A stretch of DNA of 64,000 nt from Staphylococcus pettenkoferi (GTDB lineage: Bacteria > Bacillota > Bacilli > Staphylococcales > Staphylococcaceae). Below are positions 11,644 through 21,090 of the stretch, piece after piece. Made by a program: the position numbers and the translations under genes. The number at the start of each line of letters is the position of its first letter. Positions within the stretch are counted from its first letter, which is position 1. The notes beneath the pieces are model-generated. The model ran no database searches. It was not told the DNA's origin and saw only the letters and a program-made list of their open reading frames with translations. The stretch spans positions 1 to 64,000 of the forward strand of contig NZ_JANSKK010000003.1 in assembly GCF_026659735.1 (NCBI RefSeq), given 5' to 3'.

Positions 11644-12045
11644 ATATCTGTAGAGGTTTTTAGTGAACTACGCATAGATAAAAAAGTCATTTTAAAAGAG
11701 GAAAACGCATAAAAATATACATAAAATACGGGAGAATGTATTGCAGCAAGGAAAAAATAAATGAAAAAATGTTACATCGTGAAAACGCTTTCGAAAATAG
11801 AAAGATTCTAAAAAGGCATCATGACAGTGGCTATAGCTTTTACAGAAAAAGACAGAAATATTACAGAGCGCGCTACTTTATTATGTATCAATTACAAAGT
11901 AATAACATCGCCCACAAACCCTTGTATGTTTGTTAGAGTGTGACTTGTCGTTAATTAAGAAAACAAAAAGTTCACTTATTGTATATAGACGTTAGAGCAA
12001 AAAACGAAACAAAATTTCAGTAAATCATTAGGAGGATATTTTATT
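11644..12045. other. Leader/promoter region of the CHAP gene
   Basis: About 400 AT-rich bases with a near-consensus cre site at 11780-11793. A 66-codon open frame (11736-11936) has no ribosome site and no recognisable composition; not called as a gene. Confidence 0.45.
11780..11793 (+). promoter_or_regulatory. Candidate cre (CcpA) site
   Basis: TGAAAACGCTTTCG fits TGWNANCGNTNWCA except for the last base. About 250 bases upstream of the CHAP gene, so any target is uncertain. Confidence 0.35.
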
Positions 12046-12855
12046 ATGAATAAAAAAATCGCTACAGCATCAATCGCTTCTGCAGGTATCGCGGCATTAG
12101 CTTTCGCACATCATGACGCTGACGCAGCGGAGAATACGAATAATGGATATAATCCAAATGATCCAATGTCTTATAGCTATCACTACACAATCGACCAACA
12201 AGGTAACTATCACTACACTTGGCAAGGTAACTGGGATCCAAGCCAAGCACCACAAGCTCAAGGTCAACAAGCAACTAGCTATAACTACAATAATGTAAAC
12301 AACAATAACTACAGCTACAATTACACTAATAACAATAATTACAGCTATAACTATACAACAAATAATAACACTAACTACCAACCACAAACTTACACAACTA
12401 ACAACAACACTACTGGTGGTAAAGGTGCAACTTACAATACTAACACTACTTCAAACAACAATGTGAAAGTTACTACTCAATCAGCACCTTCAAGCAATAA
12501 AGGTGGCGCTGCATTCGCAGGTAAATCAGGTTCTGGCTCAAACCTTTACACTTCTGGTCAATGTACTTACTATGTATATGACAAAGTAGGTGGCAAGATC
12601 GGTTCAACTTGGGGCGACGCTAAGAACTGGGCTAACGCAGCAGCTCAATCTGGTTACACTGTAGACAACTCACCTAAACAAGGTGCAATCATGCAAACAT
12701 CTCAAGGTGGCTTTGGTCACGTAGCTTACGTTGAGAACGTTAACAATGACGGTTCAGTTAAAGTTTCAGAAATGAACTATGGTCATGGCCCTGGCGTTGT
12801 AACTTCACGTACAATCTCAGCAAGCCAAGCTGGTTCTTACAACTACATTAAATAA
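12046..12855 (+). CDS. SsaA-like secreted CHAP-domain protein
   Basis: 269 residues with TAGGAGG before the ATG. An N-terminal signal peptide ends near DADA-AE; an Asn/Tyr-rich repetitive linker ([10 protein letters not shown]) follows, then a C-terminal CHAP amidase/endopeptidase domain (about residues 165-269) with catalytic-type Cys in [10 protein letters not shown] and His in GFGHVAYVE. Staphylococcal SsaA/Sle1-type CHAP proteins cut peptidoglycan peptides during growth and are exported by Sec. The gene is monocistronic with its own terminator. In S. aureus such genes are commonly under WalKR control; I did not find a clear WalR site here. Confidence 0.92.
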   Translation: MNKKIATASIASAGIAALAFAHHDADAAENTNNGYNPNDPMSYSYHYTIDQQGNYHYTWQGNWDPSQAPQAQGQQATSYNYNNVNNNNYSYNYTNNNNYSYNYTTNNNTNYQPQTYTTNNNTTGGKGATYNTNTTSNNNVKVTTQSAPSSNKGGAAFAGKSGSGSNLYTSGQCTYYVYDKVGGKIGSTWGDAKNWANAAAQSGYTVDNSPKQGAIMQTSQGGFGHVAYVENVNNDGSVKVSEMNYGHGPGVVTSRTISASQAGSYNYIK

Positions 12856-12872
12856 GTTGTTAGTCTCAAATT

Positions 12873-12914
12873 ATCCGCTAATTCGAGTTTTAAACTTGGG
12901 TTAGCGGATTTTTT
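12873..12914 (+). terminator. Terminator of the CHAP gene
   Basis: ATCCGCTAA/TTAGCGGAT stem with a second inner stem (CGAGTTT/AAACTTG) and six T. Confidence 0.9.
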
Positions 12915-13159
12915 ACGTTGTAAGAGACTTTGAGTAAAAAGGGAGTCGCATGCAGTAGCGGTATCCCTGCACGCGCAAGTAACTTTGACCTAAAGAAATC
13001 AGATTCTGCACCGATGTATGCTTGCTCGCACATATCCTATATCAATGCCCATGTTCAATTATTTTTAACACGCAAACGGGTATTCAAACCTTTCTATATC
13101 CCGTATCATAATAGATAATTATTAAAACGCTTTCTTACAAAGCGAAGGGGTGACTGCAC
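12915..13159. other. Spacer before the AEC carrier gene
   Basis: Contains a 62-codon open frame (12930-13118) without a ribosome site and with no protein-like pattern, and an imperfect cre-like AAAACGCTTTCT near 13125 (two mismatches). Nothing firm. Confidence 0.4.
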
Positions 13160-14080
13160 TTGGCTATAATTTCAATCCTCGTAAATGTTCTTATTCCAAT
13201 CTTTATCTTAATTGGCTTGGGATACGTGTTACATATGAAATTCAATCTCGACTTAGGAACGCTCGCGAAACTCAACATTTACGTCTTCGTTCCTGGATTT
13301 ATCTTTGTGAAGTTCTATAAGACGACGTTGAATCCGAGCCTTCTCCTATATATCGCACTCTTCTTCGGGCTCTACGTTCTCGCATTGTATCTTATCGTCA
13401 AAGTGCTCTCTGCAGTATTACGACTCAATCGTGCTAAAGCCACGACGCTCAATAATAGTGTGCTCTTCTTCAATTCAGGAAACTATGGAGCGCCAGTCAA
13501 TGACATCGTCTTCAAAGGCGATGCATTAGCGATGTCAGCGCAAGTCATCGTCCTGACGTTGCAGAATCTGTTCACTTTTACATATGGAATCTTTGCGATT
13601 CAATCTGTGCAGGTAGGGAAGTTAAAGGCGTTATTGGGTTATTTTAAAATGCCTATTCTCTATGCGTTAGTAATTGCTATCATCTTTAACTATGCCAATG
13701 TGCCGGTGCCGAAATTTGCGTGGACACCTTTAAACTATTTAGCGCAAGCGATGATTCCTATCGCTTTGATTCTGTTAGGCAGCCAAATTGCACGCTTTAA
13801 ATTTACTTTTAAATGGACTTCAGCGTATTTCTATGTCATTATTCGTTTGATTATCGGTCCTCTGATCGCGCTGGTCATCATTGTATTACTAGGTTTCCAC
13901 GGCATGATTGCCCAAGCGTTGTTCATCGCTTCAGCTATGCCGACTTCGGTTAATAGTTCCGTGATTGCACAAGAATATGACAATTATCCAGAACTTGCGG
14001 CACAATTAGTCTTTATTTCTACTTTATTAAGTGCCATCACTGTAGTTGCGGTCATCTATTTATCTCAAATCATTTTCTAG
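13160..14080 (+). CDS. AEC-family (auxin efflux carrier-type) transporter
   Basis: 306 residues from a TTG start after GAAGGGGTGA. About ten hydrophobic segments in two halves. The sequences NSVLFFNSGNYGAPV and SAMPTSVNSSVIAQEYD match the conserved Asn/Gly/Pro regions of AEC carriers in the two helix-break positions. Family members move organic anions such as malate or other carboxylates; the substrate is not deducible. It lies nine bases before a hydrolase gene and is probably cotranscribed with it, which could point to transport of an amide or its product. Confidence 0.85.
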   Translation: MAIISILVNVLIPIFILIGLGYVLHMKFNLDLGTLAKLNIYVFVPGFIFVKFYKTTLNPSLLLYIALFFGLYVLALYLIVKVLSAVLRLNRAKATTLNNSVLFFNSGNYGAPVNDIVFKGDALAMSAQVIVLTLQNLFTFTYGIFAIQSVQVGKLKALLGYFKMPILYALVIAIIFNYANVPVPKFAWTPLNYLAQAMIPIALILLGSQIARFKFTFKWTSAYFYVIIRLIIGPLIALVIIVLLGFHGMIAQALFIASAMPTSVNSSVIAQEYDNYPELAAQLVFISTLLSAITVVAVIYLSQIIF

Positions 14081-14095
14081 AAAGGAAAGATGTCT

Positions 14096-15082
14096 ATGTG
14101 TACAGGGTTAACGATTACGACTCAGAATCAGCAGGTGTTGTTTGCGCGTACGATGGATTTCGTGCATCACCTCGAAGGTCAGCCAGCGATATCACCTCGC
14201 CGTTATTACTGGGAGTCTCGTGTCGACTACGAGGGAGAGACGTTATATGGATTTATGGGAACAGGTTGTCAGATGGATGGATTCATCTTTGGAGATGGTG
14301 TGAATGAGCATGGTCTTGCAGCATCGAATCAATATTTCCGAGGAAATAGTTCGTATGCGACTGAAGTAGTGGAAGGGTCGATTAATATTGCTCCAAGTGA
14401 AGTATTGAATTGGATCCTAGGCTACAACAAAGATATCGCCGAACTCGAGACGAATGCTGATCAAGTGAATGTAGTCGCGTACAAGCTCGATGACATCGGG
14501 GAAGTGCCTCCGTTACACTACCACGTTGCAGATGCGACAGGTCGATCTGTGGAAGTGATGTTTGTCGAAGGTAAGTTGAAGATAAACGACAATCCGGTTG
14601 GAGTCTTAACCAATAATCCCAATTTAGAGTGGCATTATGAGAATTTACGCAATTATAGTCACTTGAAGCCATATAAACCCGAGCCGAATACCTTTGGCAA
14701 TCAAACATTTGAGGTGCACGGCAACGAGGGTGGTACTCAAGGTTTACCTGGTGGATTCTCCTCACCTGAGCGCTTTGTTCGTGCTGCTTACTTGAAACAT
14801 CATTTGGTTTCAGATATGCCGGAATCTGCGACGTTCTGGGCTGCTTTTAAAATATTAGATGCGGTGAGTATTCCTAGAGGAGCGGTGCGCCCAGATGGCG
14901 AAGAGATTCACTACACGATGTATCAAACCGTAATTAATCTGACGACGCGGACGTTGTATTGTAAGCACTATTCCTCTAATCAAATTGTCGAGCTTGAGAT
15001 GAGTGAAGAATTATTGGAAGCGGATGAAATGACCTTTTACCAACCTGTGGAAGATGTGACAACAGTTAAGTTAAATGGTTAA
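14096..15082 (+). CDS. Choloylglycine hydrolase/penicillin V acylase-family Ntn hydrolase
   Basis: 328 residues. I place the start at ATG 14096 rather than 14090: AAAGG (14081-14085) is ten bases from it but only four from the upstream ATG, and this start puts Cys at position 2, to be exposed as the N-terminal nucleophile after Met removal. Family features: MCTGLTITT, ARTMDF with the conserved Arg/Asp, GDGVNEHGLAASNQYF, LTNNPNLEWHYENL and a late Arg. The family cleaves linear amides such as penicillin V, bile-salt conjugates or acyl-homoserine lactones; the sequence does not tell which. Cytoplasmic (no signal peptide). Follows the AEC carrier closely. Confidence 0.87.
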   Translation: MCTGLTITTQNQQVLFARTMDFVHHLEGQPAISPRRYYWESRVDYEGETLYGFMGTGCQMDGFIFGDGVNEHGLAASNQYFRGNSSYATEVVEGSINIAPSEVLNWILGYNKDIAELETNADQVNVVAYKLDDIGEVPPLHYHVADATGRSVEVMFVEGKLKINDNPVGVLTNNPNLEWHYENLRNYSHLKPYKPEPNTFGNQTFEVHGNEGGTQGLPGGFSSPERFVRAAYLKHHLVSDMPESATFWAAFKILDAVSIPRGAVRPDGEEIHYTMYQTVINLTTRTLYCKHYSSNQIVELEMSEELLEADEMTFYQPVEDVTTVKLNG

Positions 15083-15137
15083 AAGTAACATGTGCGTGTA
15101 TAATATGAATAACTTAAATATAGAAGAGGTGACGTAG

Positions 15138-16151
15138 ATGTCTGAAACAATGCAAGCGATGGTGATTGATAAATATGGTAACAATCCTGTGCACGAACAG
15201 ACGATGCCGATGCCAGAAGTAGGGCTTAATGAAGTGCGTGTGAAGATTAAAGCGGCGAGTGTGAATCCGATTGATTTCAAGATTCGTGACGGCAAATTAA
15301 AGCCACTGTTGAAATTTAACTTTCCACTCATCTTAGGAAACGATTTCTCAGGTGTGGTGACTGCTGTCGGTTCCAATGTTGACCAATATCAAGTTGGTGA
15401 CAACGTTTATGGTCGCCCACGTAAAGATAAGATTGGTACGTTTGCGGAATATATTGCAATTGATGTAAGCGAGATTGCGCCGATGCCTGAAGGATTGAGT
15501 TATGAGGAAGCGGCGAGTCTTCCACTTGTAGGTTTGACGGCATATCAGGCGTTGAATGAAATGATGCATTTACAAGCTGGACAGAAAGTGTTGATTCAAG
15601 CTGGGTCAGGCGGCGTCGGTACGTTTGCCATTCAATTGGCGAAAGCGATGGGGCTGCATGTTGCGACCACAGTGAGTGATCGTGGTGTGGAACTCGTGAA
15701 GTCGCTGGGTGCTGACGAAATCATCAATTACAAAGAACATGACTTCTCTCAAGTCTTATCCGATTACGACGGCGTCTTTGATACGTTAGGTGGCGAGAAT
15801 TTAGATAAAGCTTTTGATATTTTGAAAAAAGGTGGGACTGTCGCTTCAATTTCTGGCATGCCAACTGAACGTGTGGCGCGTGAGATGAAGCTCGGTTGGG
15901 CGAAGCAGAAACTTTTCCAATTTGCCTCTCGTAAGTTGACTAAAAAGGCGCGTCAGACGAACACAAATTACGAATTTCTGTTTATGCATCCAAGCGGCGA
16001 ACAGCTCAAGAAAATCAAGTCTTTAGTAGAAGAAGGTAAGATTAAACCTATCGTCGATAAGGTCTTCCACTTTAACGAAACGCAAGGCGCGCTAGAATAC
16101 TCTGAACAAGGTCATGCGAAAGGTAAGATCGTGATTCAAGTTAGCGAATAG
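15138..16151 (+). CDS. Zinc-independent quinone oxidoreductase (MDR family)
   Basis: 337 residues with AGAGGTGACG before the ATG. A GroES-like N-terminal half (residues 1-125) contains PIDFKIRDG and LGNDFSGVV; the Rossmann half carries the NADPH-binding AGSGGVGTFAIQLAKAMG. The cysteines of the structural-zinc lobe are absent, as in quinone oxidoreductases. Expected to reduce quinones or activated alkenes with NADPH in the cytosol. Ends at a strong bidirectional terminator shared with the opposing acyl-CoA synthetase gene. Confidence 0.87.
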   Translation: MSETMQAMVIDKYGNNPVHEQTMPMPEVGLNEVRVKIKAASVNPIDFKIRDGKLKPLLKFNFPLILGNDFSGVVTAVGSNVDQYQVGDNVYGRPRKDKIGTFAEYIAIDVSEIAPMPEGLSYEEAASLPLVGLTAYQALNEMMHLQAGQKVLIQAGSGGVGTFAIQLAKAMGLHVATTVSDRGVELVKSLGADEIINYKEHDFSQVLSDYDGVFDTLGGENLDKAFDILKKGGTVASISGMPTERVAREMKLGWAKQKLFQFASRKLTKKARQTNTNYEFLFMHPSGEQLKKIKSLVEEGKIKPIVDKVFHFNETQGALEYSEQGHAKGKIVIQVSE

Positions 16152-16207
16152 TAGAGAAAAGTTGAGCGTACGTGAAGTTGATGTCTAAACGTATGCCTCG
16201 TAATATA

Positions 16208-16243
16208 AAAGACCCCGCCATTCCAATGATGGCGGGGTTCAAT
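16208..16243. terminator. Bidirectional terminator
   Basis: ACCCCGCCAT/ATGGCGGGGT hairpin with A-rich left and T-containing right flank, between convergent genes. Confidence 0.85.
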
Positions 16244-16247
16244 CTAT

Positions 16248-17840
16248 TTAAGAGCGATGTTGCTCGTCATAACGGCGTTGTTCTAAGTCTCGTAATTCGA
16301 CGCGACGAATTTTACCTGAGTTGGTCTTCGGCAAGTCATCGACAAATTCGATGGCACGTGGATATTTATATGGCGCCACATCTTGCTTCACGTAATTCTG
16401 AAGCTTTTTAACTGTAGCTTCGTCACGTGATACACCTTCTCGAGGAATGATAAAGGCTTTGACGATATTACCGCGTAGCTCATGCGGACTGGCTACGACT
16501 GCACACTCTTTCACGTCAGGATGTTTGATGAGTGAATCCTCTACCTCGAAAGGTCCAATCGTGTAACCTGAACTGATGATGATATCGTCTTTACGACCAT
16601 CAAACCAGAAGTAGCCGTCCTCGTCCATATACGCTTGGTCACCTGTGATGTAGTAGTCTCCACGTTGAGGCGCTTTCGTACGCTCAGGGTCTTTGTAATA
16701 ACCGTGGAAGAGGGCAGGTAAATCGAGTGGTACCGCAATGTTACCTACTGTATTTGGCGGAACAGGATTGCCGTCATCATCAACGACACACGTTTCGCTG
16801 CCAGGAATCGCTTTACCCATCGCACCAGGTCTCAACGCTGTCTCTTTCAAGAAACCGATGAGTAACGTACTTTCCGTTTGTCCGTAACCATCGCGTACGG
16901 AGAGGTTGAAATTGTCGCGGAATTGATCAATCACTTCACGGTTGAGTGGCTCACCTGCAGAAACCGCACTGTGTAAATGGCTGAGGTCGTAATCTGTGAG
17001 GTTCTCTAACTTCGACATGATACGATATTCAGTTGGTGTACAGCAGAGCACGTTAATGTGGTTATCTTGAAGTAGTTTGAGATATGTTTCGGCGTTGAAA
17101 CGGCCGTTATAGATAAAAGCAGTCGAGCCTGTACCCATAATAGATAAGAAAGGACTCCAGACCCATTTCTGCCAACCCGGTGCAGCTGTCGCCCACACTA
17201 AATCATCTTCTTCAATACATAGCCAGTGTTTCGGCGCCATTTGTAAGTGGGCATAGCCCCAGCCATGTGTGTGAATAACGGCCTTCGGATTACCTGTCGT
17301 ACCTGAAGTGTAAGGTAGAAAGGCCACGTCATCGCGATGTGTCGGAGTAGTTGCAAGCGTCGTGCTTTGGTCTTGCGCTTCGCCTGTGAGGTCAATCCAC
17401 TTATCACGAGGTTGACCGATGATAAATTTCGTCACATGATCGATACCGTCGACACGTTCAAATTGTTCAGCACCCACATCGACCGAGGCAACAGCAGTAA
17501 TTTCACCGTGTTGTATGCGATACTGTAAATCTTTCGTGCGTAACATTTCTGAACCAGGAATAACGATGACACCTAACTTTAACGCTGCAATATAGAGATA
17601 GTAAGTCTCGATCGAGCGTGGCATGAGAATGAGCAGTTTGTCACCTTTCTTGAGGCCGTGTGCTTTAAACACATGACCGTATTGGTTCGCGCCAGCGATG
17701 AGCTCCGAGTAGGTTACCGTCGTTTGGTGACCCTCGTCATCGTGATAGATGAGCGCTTTCTTGTCAGCTTGTTCTGCGTATTGCTCAATCTCGGAGACAA
17801 TATTGTATTGTTCCGGTGCAATCAAGTCCGTTTTCTTCAT
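16248..17840 (-). CDS. mbcS: AMP-forming acyl-CoA synthetase, MbcS-like
   Basis: 530 residues with AAAGGGAG before the ATG. ANL superfamily motifs: YTSGTTGNPKAVIHTHGW (A3 core), DGYGQTESTLLIG (A5), YYITGDQAYMDEDGYFWFDGRKDDII (A7-A8 hinge) and a C-terminal lysine in PKTNSGKIRRVELR. It makes acyl-CoA from a carboxylic acid, ATP and CoA. Divergence from mqo matches the arrangement I recall for the S. aureus branched-chain acyl-CoA synthetase MbcS, which activates isobutyrate/2-methylbutyrate; the symbol rests on this context. An acetyl-CoA synthetase or medium-chain ligase remains possible. Confidence 0.8.
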   Translation of the reverse strand: MKKTDLIAPEQYNIVSEIEQYAEQADKKALIYHDDEGHQTTVTYSELIAGANQYGHVFKAHGLKKGDKLLILMPRSIETYYLYIAALKLGVIVIPGSEMLRTKDLQYRIQHGEITAVASVDVGAEQFERVDGIDHVTKFIIGQPRDKWIDLTGEAQDQSTTLATTPTHRDDVAFLPYTSGTTGNPKAVIHTHGWGYAHLQMAPKHWLCIEEDDLVWATAAPGWQKWVWSPFLSIMGTGSTAFIYNGRFNAETYLKLLQDNHINVLCCTPTEYRIMSKLENLTDYDLSHLHSAVSAGEPLNREVIDQFRDNFNLSVRDGYGQTESTLLIGFLKETALRPGAMGKAIPGSETCVVDDDGNPVPPNTVGNIAVPLDLPALFHGYYKDPERTKAPQRGDYYITGDQAYMDEDGYFWFDGRKDDIIISSGYTIGPFEVEDSLIKHPDVKECAVVASPHELRGNIVKAFIIPREGVSRDEATVKKLQNYVKQDVAPYKYPRAIEFVDDLPKTNSGKIRRVELRDLEQRRYDEQHRS

Positions 17841-18370
17841 TAAAAATACTCCCTTTAGTCTAATCCGTTTCTAGCACTTGATGTTTAAATATTCTGTAAA
17901 AAATAATCTGGTTCTATAAGTTGCATGTTTGAATCTCGTACGCAACGGTTAATGTTTTAACAAAGAAACTATAACATACTTAGATAGAGACACCTAACAA
18001 AAGTATTCGAAAAATTTCGTTAAGAGTTGTGTTAAATTTAATGTCATTCTTGATATTAATAGGGCATAACTCTTAAGATTTACATTTGAATTGTTATCCT
18101 TTAAAATGGTAAATGAAAATAGTTCTATTGAACGCTAAATGATAAATTTAACCTTTGTAGTCTATCTTACAAAGTAGTAAAATAGAACTGAAAGCAACTC
18201 GATTATAATCAGCGTCAACATTGTAAAAGAGTTGAATAAAGATATTGTATCGGAACGCTATTTTTTTGCGGCGAAAGAGAGATGCGACTTCGCGTTTCCA
18301 CAAACAACCTACCCCGTTTGTAGTTTCGCTGGAAGATGATAGTGTCCGAAATTCAGGAAGGTGGATATCT
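17841..18370. other. Divergent promoter region mbcS/mqo
   Basis: 530 AT-rich bases between divergent starts. The open frame extending mqo back to 18245 has no ribosome site. GTTAA-N8-TTAAA at 18018-18035 faintly resembles the cud-region element. No gene seen. Confidence 0.45.
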
Positions 18371-19852
18371 ATGAGTAACTCTAAAGACGTTATTCTTATT
18401 GGTGCCGGCGTGTTAAGTACAACATTTGGTACTTTACTTAAAAACGTTGAACCAAATTGGAATATTAAGCTTTATGAACGCATGGATCGTCCTGGCTTAG
18501 AAAGTTCTTACGATGACTCTAACGCAGGTACAGGCCATGCTGCTTTATGTGAATTAAACTATACGGTTGAACAACCAGATGGTTCCGTTGATATTGAGAA
18601 AGCAAAACAAATCAACGAACAATTCGAGATTTCTAAACAATTCTGGTCTCACTTAGTTAAGAACAACGTGATTAAAGACCCACGTGATTTCATTCATCCG
18701 CTACCACACTTAAGTTTCGTAGCAGGCGTGAACAACGTTAATTTCTTGAAAAAACGTTATGAAACATTAAAACAACACCCAATGTTCGAAACAATCGAAT
18801 ACAGTGAAGATCACGATCAAATCGCTAAATGGATTCCATTAATGATGAAAGATCGTAACTCAGCATCTCCAATTGCTGCAAGTAAGATTGATCACGGTAC
18901 AGACGTGAACTTCGGTGAATTGACACGTCAACTTGCTCATAACTTAGAAAACAGTGACGCAGTAGACGTACATTACCGTCACGAAGTACTTGACTTCAAC
19001 CGTCGTAACGATGGTAAATGGGAAGTTAAGATCCGTAACTTAGAAACAAATAAAGTCGACGTTCAATCAGCAGACTACATCTTTATCGGTGCCGGCGGTT
19101 GGGCAATTCCTTTATTACAAAAAACTGGAATCCCAGAAAGCAAGCACTTAGGTGGTTTCCCAATCAGCGGTGCATTCTTAGTTTGTAACAAACCAGAAGT
19201 GGTTGAACAACACGATGCGAAAGTATACGGTAAAGAACCACCAGGCACACCACCAATGACAGTACCACACTTAGATAAACGTTATCTTGGCGGTCAGAAG
19301 AGTCTATTATTCGGACCATTCGCGGCTATCGGCCCTAAATTCTTGAAAAATGGTTCTAACTTAGACTTATTCAAATCTGTGAAACCAAATAACTTTATCA
19401 CTTTATTAGCTTCAGCAGTGAAGAACGTTCCATTGCTTAAATACTCTGTGCAACAAGTACTTCAGAAAAAAGAAGACCGCATGAGAGAATTACGTCGCTT
19501 CATCCCAGATGCGAAAGACGAAGATTGGGACTTACACATTGCTGGTAAACGTGTTCAAGTTATTAAAGATACGAAAGAAGAAGGTCGTGGATTCATCCAA
19601 TTCGGTACAGAAGTGGTGAACTCAGAAGACCACTCTGTTATCGCATTATTAGGTGAATCACCAGGGGCTTCAACTTCAGTATCTGTAGCGCTTGAAGTAC
19701 TCGAGAAGAACTTCCCTGAGTACGCGAAAGATTGGGAACCTAAGATCAAGAAAATGATTCCATCTTACGGTGAATCTCTCATTAACGATCACGAATTAAT
19801 GAAGAAAATCCGTAAAGAAACAGATAAAGCGCTCAAGTTAGATCAAAAATAA
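18371..19852 (+). CDS. mqo: Malate:quinone oxidoreductase
   Basis: 493 residues from ATG 18371, six bases after GGAAGGTGG (18356-18364); the reading frame is open upstream but without initiation signals. The dinucleotide fold VILIGAGVLSTTFGTLLKN opens the protein, followed by YDDSNAGTGHAALCELNYT and later GAGGWAIPLLQKTGI, typical of FAD-dependent Mqo. It oxidises malate to oxaloacetate at the inner membrane face and passes electrons to menaquinone. Length matches the family (about 490-500). S. aureus has two Mqo genes; the neighbouring mbcS-like gene suggests this is the mqo2-type copy. Confidence 0.93.
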   Translation: MSNSKDVILIGAGVLSTTFGTLLKNVEPNWNIKLYERMDRPGLESSYDDSNAGTGHAALCELNYTVEQPDGSVDIEKAKQINEQFEISKQFWSHLVKNNVIKDPRDFIHPLPHLSFVAGVNNVNFLKKRYETLKQHPMFETIEYSEDHDQIAKWIPLMMKDRNSASPIAASKIDHGTDVNFGELTRQLAHNLENSDAVDVHYRHEVLDFNRRNDGKWEVKIRNLETNKVDVQSADYIFIGAGGWAIPLLQKTGIPESKHLGGFPISGAFLVCNKPEVVEQHDAKVYGKEPPGTPPMTVPHLDKRYLGGQKSLLFGPFAAIGPKFLKNGSNLDLFKSVKPNNFITLLASAVKNVPLLKYSVQQVLQKKEDRMRELRRFIPDAKDEDWDLHIAGKRVQVIKDTKEEGRGFIQFGTEVVNSEDHSVIALLGESPGASTSVSVALEVLEKNFPEYAKDWEPKIKKMIPSYGESLINDHELMKKIRKETDKALKLDQK

Positions 19853-19869
19853 GATCGCGTAAGACATGC

Positions 19870-19913
19870 AAAAGCACCTCCGTTGCTCCATCGAGCAGTG
19901 GAGGTGCTTTAAG
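19870..19913 (+). terminator. mqo terminator
   Basis: AAAGCACCTCC/GGAGGTGCTTT stem with an inner GCTC/GAGC pair. Confidence 0.88.
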
Positions 19914-20030
19914 TTTGTCTAGAAACCCCGCTCATTCTTCCATTTTATGAACTCAAGGAGTGAATCTTTGTGATGTGGGCTAGAAGAACTGACGTCCAAC
20001 ATATGCAAGTTTTGTCAAAATCATAACGCA

Positions 20031-20780
20031 CTACTTATCCATGCGATACCACTCATGTGCGTTCTGCCAGAAAATCTTGTCACAAGCCTGTGTGTCAAAA
20101 GTAGTTTCTATCAAGTGAATATCATCTACACTGAATGGACGAGGTGCACGAGTGGAAGGTAAATCTGTACCGAACATCAACGCATCGGGATTCACCTCGT
20201 AAATTTGTCGCATGGCTTTCGCTACATCTAAATCCACTCGACTAAAGCCTGTCGCTTTGACTCGTACCCCATGGTCCACAGCATCAAGTAAATGAGGTGA
20301 ACCTTCCTCGGATAATCCCAAGTGATCAATTGAAATCGCAGGCAAACGACGTATAACCCGGGAAATATCTGGTAACTGCTTTGAATCGATATATAATTCG
20401 CTGTGCCAACCGACGAGCTCATATACACGTTGCGCAAAGTATTCCAAGTGCTTCAGAGATTCTGAACCTCCACGTTTAACATTGAAGCGTAATGCACGTA
20501 CGCCTTGTTTGTTGAGTCGCATAATTTCTTCATCAGACGTCGACATAGGCAATTGTGTCACGCCAACATAACGTGGTCCTAATTGTTCTAATGCGTCAGT
20601 GAGATAATCTTGGTCAAAACCTTGGAATGAACCAGAAACGATGGCGCCTCCAGTTATCTCAAGTTTGCTCGTGGCCGATTGATACTGTTCGACGTCGAAT
20701 TGAGGTGGCCAATAACCGTTATTCTCTTGAATATCGTAATTGTAATCAATGATATGAAAGTGTGCATCAAAGATTCTCAT
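20031..20780 (-). CDS. Amidohydrolase (TIM-barrel, amidohydro-rel type)
   Basis: 249 residues; GGGGGA precedes the ATG. DAHFHI near the N-terminus supplies the HxH metal ligands, ISIDHLGLS holds a later His, and MFGTDLPS the catalytic Asp near the C-terminus. This pattern fits the amidohydrolase-2 family (2-pyrone-4,6-dicarboxylate lactonase, aminocarboxymuconate decarboxylase relatives). It is shorter than most members (usually 270-330), but the barrel motifs are present in order. Substrate unknown; stands alone. Confidence 0.82.
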   Translation of the reverse strand: MRIFDAHFHIIDYNYDIQENNGYWPPQFDVEQYQSATSKLEITGGAIVSGSFQGFDQDYLTDALEQLGPRYVGVTQLPMSTSDEEIMRLNKQGVRALRFNVKRGGSESLKHLEYFAQRVYELVGWHSELYIDSKQLPDISRVIRRLPAISIDHLGLSEEGSPHLLDAVDHGVRVKATGFSRVDLDVAKAMRQIYEVNPDALMFGTDLPSTRAPRPFSVDDIHLIETTFDTQACDKIFWQNAHEWYRMDK

Positions 20781-21090
20781 CTCGCATCCCCCTTTGTCTA
20801 CAGTTTAGCACTTTACATACTTTGTTCACTTTTGAATTATTTATTATTTTACTTTAGCTTTCCTTTTACCAGGACGAGAAGTGGTCACATAAATGTCCCA
20901 CTGAGTCAAGGTGAAGTGTTTTCGCTCTTGTAAATCTCCGTGATAAAATACGGTGTGGGGAATTAAAATGACACGTGGAGCACGATGTCACCTAAGAATA
21001 GAATGTGTAACGACAATACATCAGACTCACGTTTCAAACGCTTATGTCATTTACGAGATATAAATAAACTTAATGATAGAGGTGTAAGAT
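20781..21090. other. Divergent intergenic region amidohydrolase/rbsU
   Basis: 310 bases. Ribosome site AGAGGTG precedes the rbsU TTG. No operator or gene could be assigned with confidence. Confidence 0.4.

Noticed and set aside
11736..11936. 66-codon open frame before the CHAP gene
   Set aside because: No ribosome site, contains the cre-like site, no protein-like pattern.
12930..13118. 62-codon frame between the CHAP and AEC genes
   Set aside because: No ribosome site and no recognisable composition; probably chance.
14382..14765. 127-codon minus-strand frame inside the acylase-like gene
   Set aside because: Fully antisense to a well-supported gene.
18016..18037. TTCGTTAA-N8-TTAAATTT before mqo as a third copy of the cud element
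   Set aside because: Half-site differs from TTAAC and the flanks do not match; in AT-rich DNA this is weak.
18245..18370. Upstream extension of mqo by 42 codons
   Set aside because: Mqo proteins start near MSNSKDVILIGAG; strong ribosome site at 18356-18364 supports ATG 18371.
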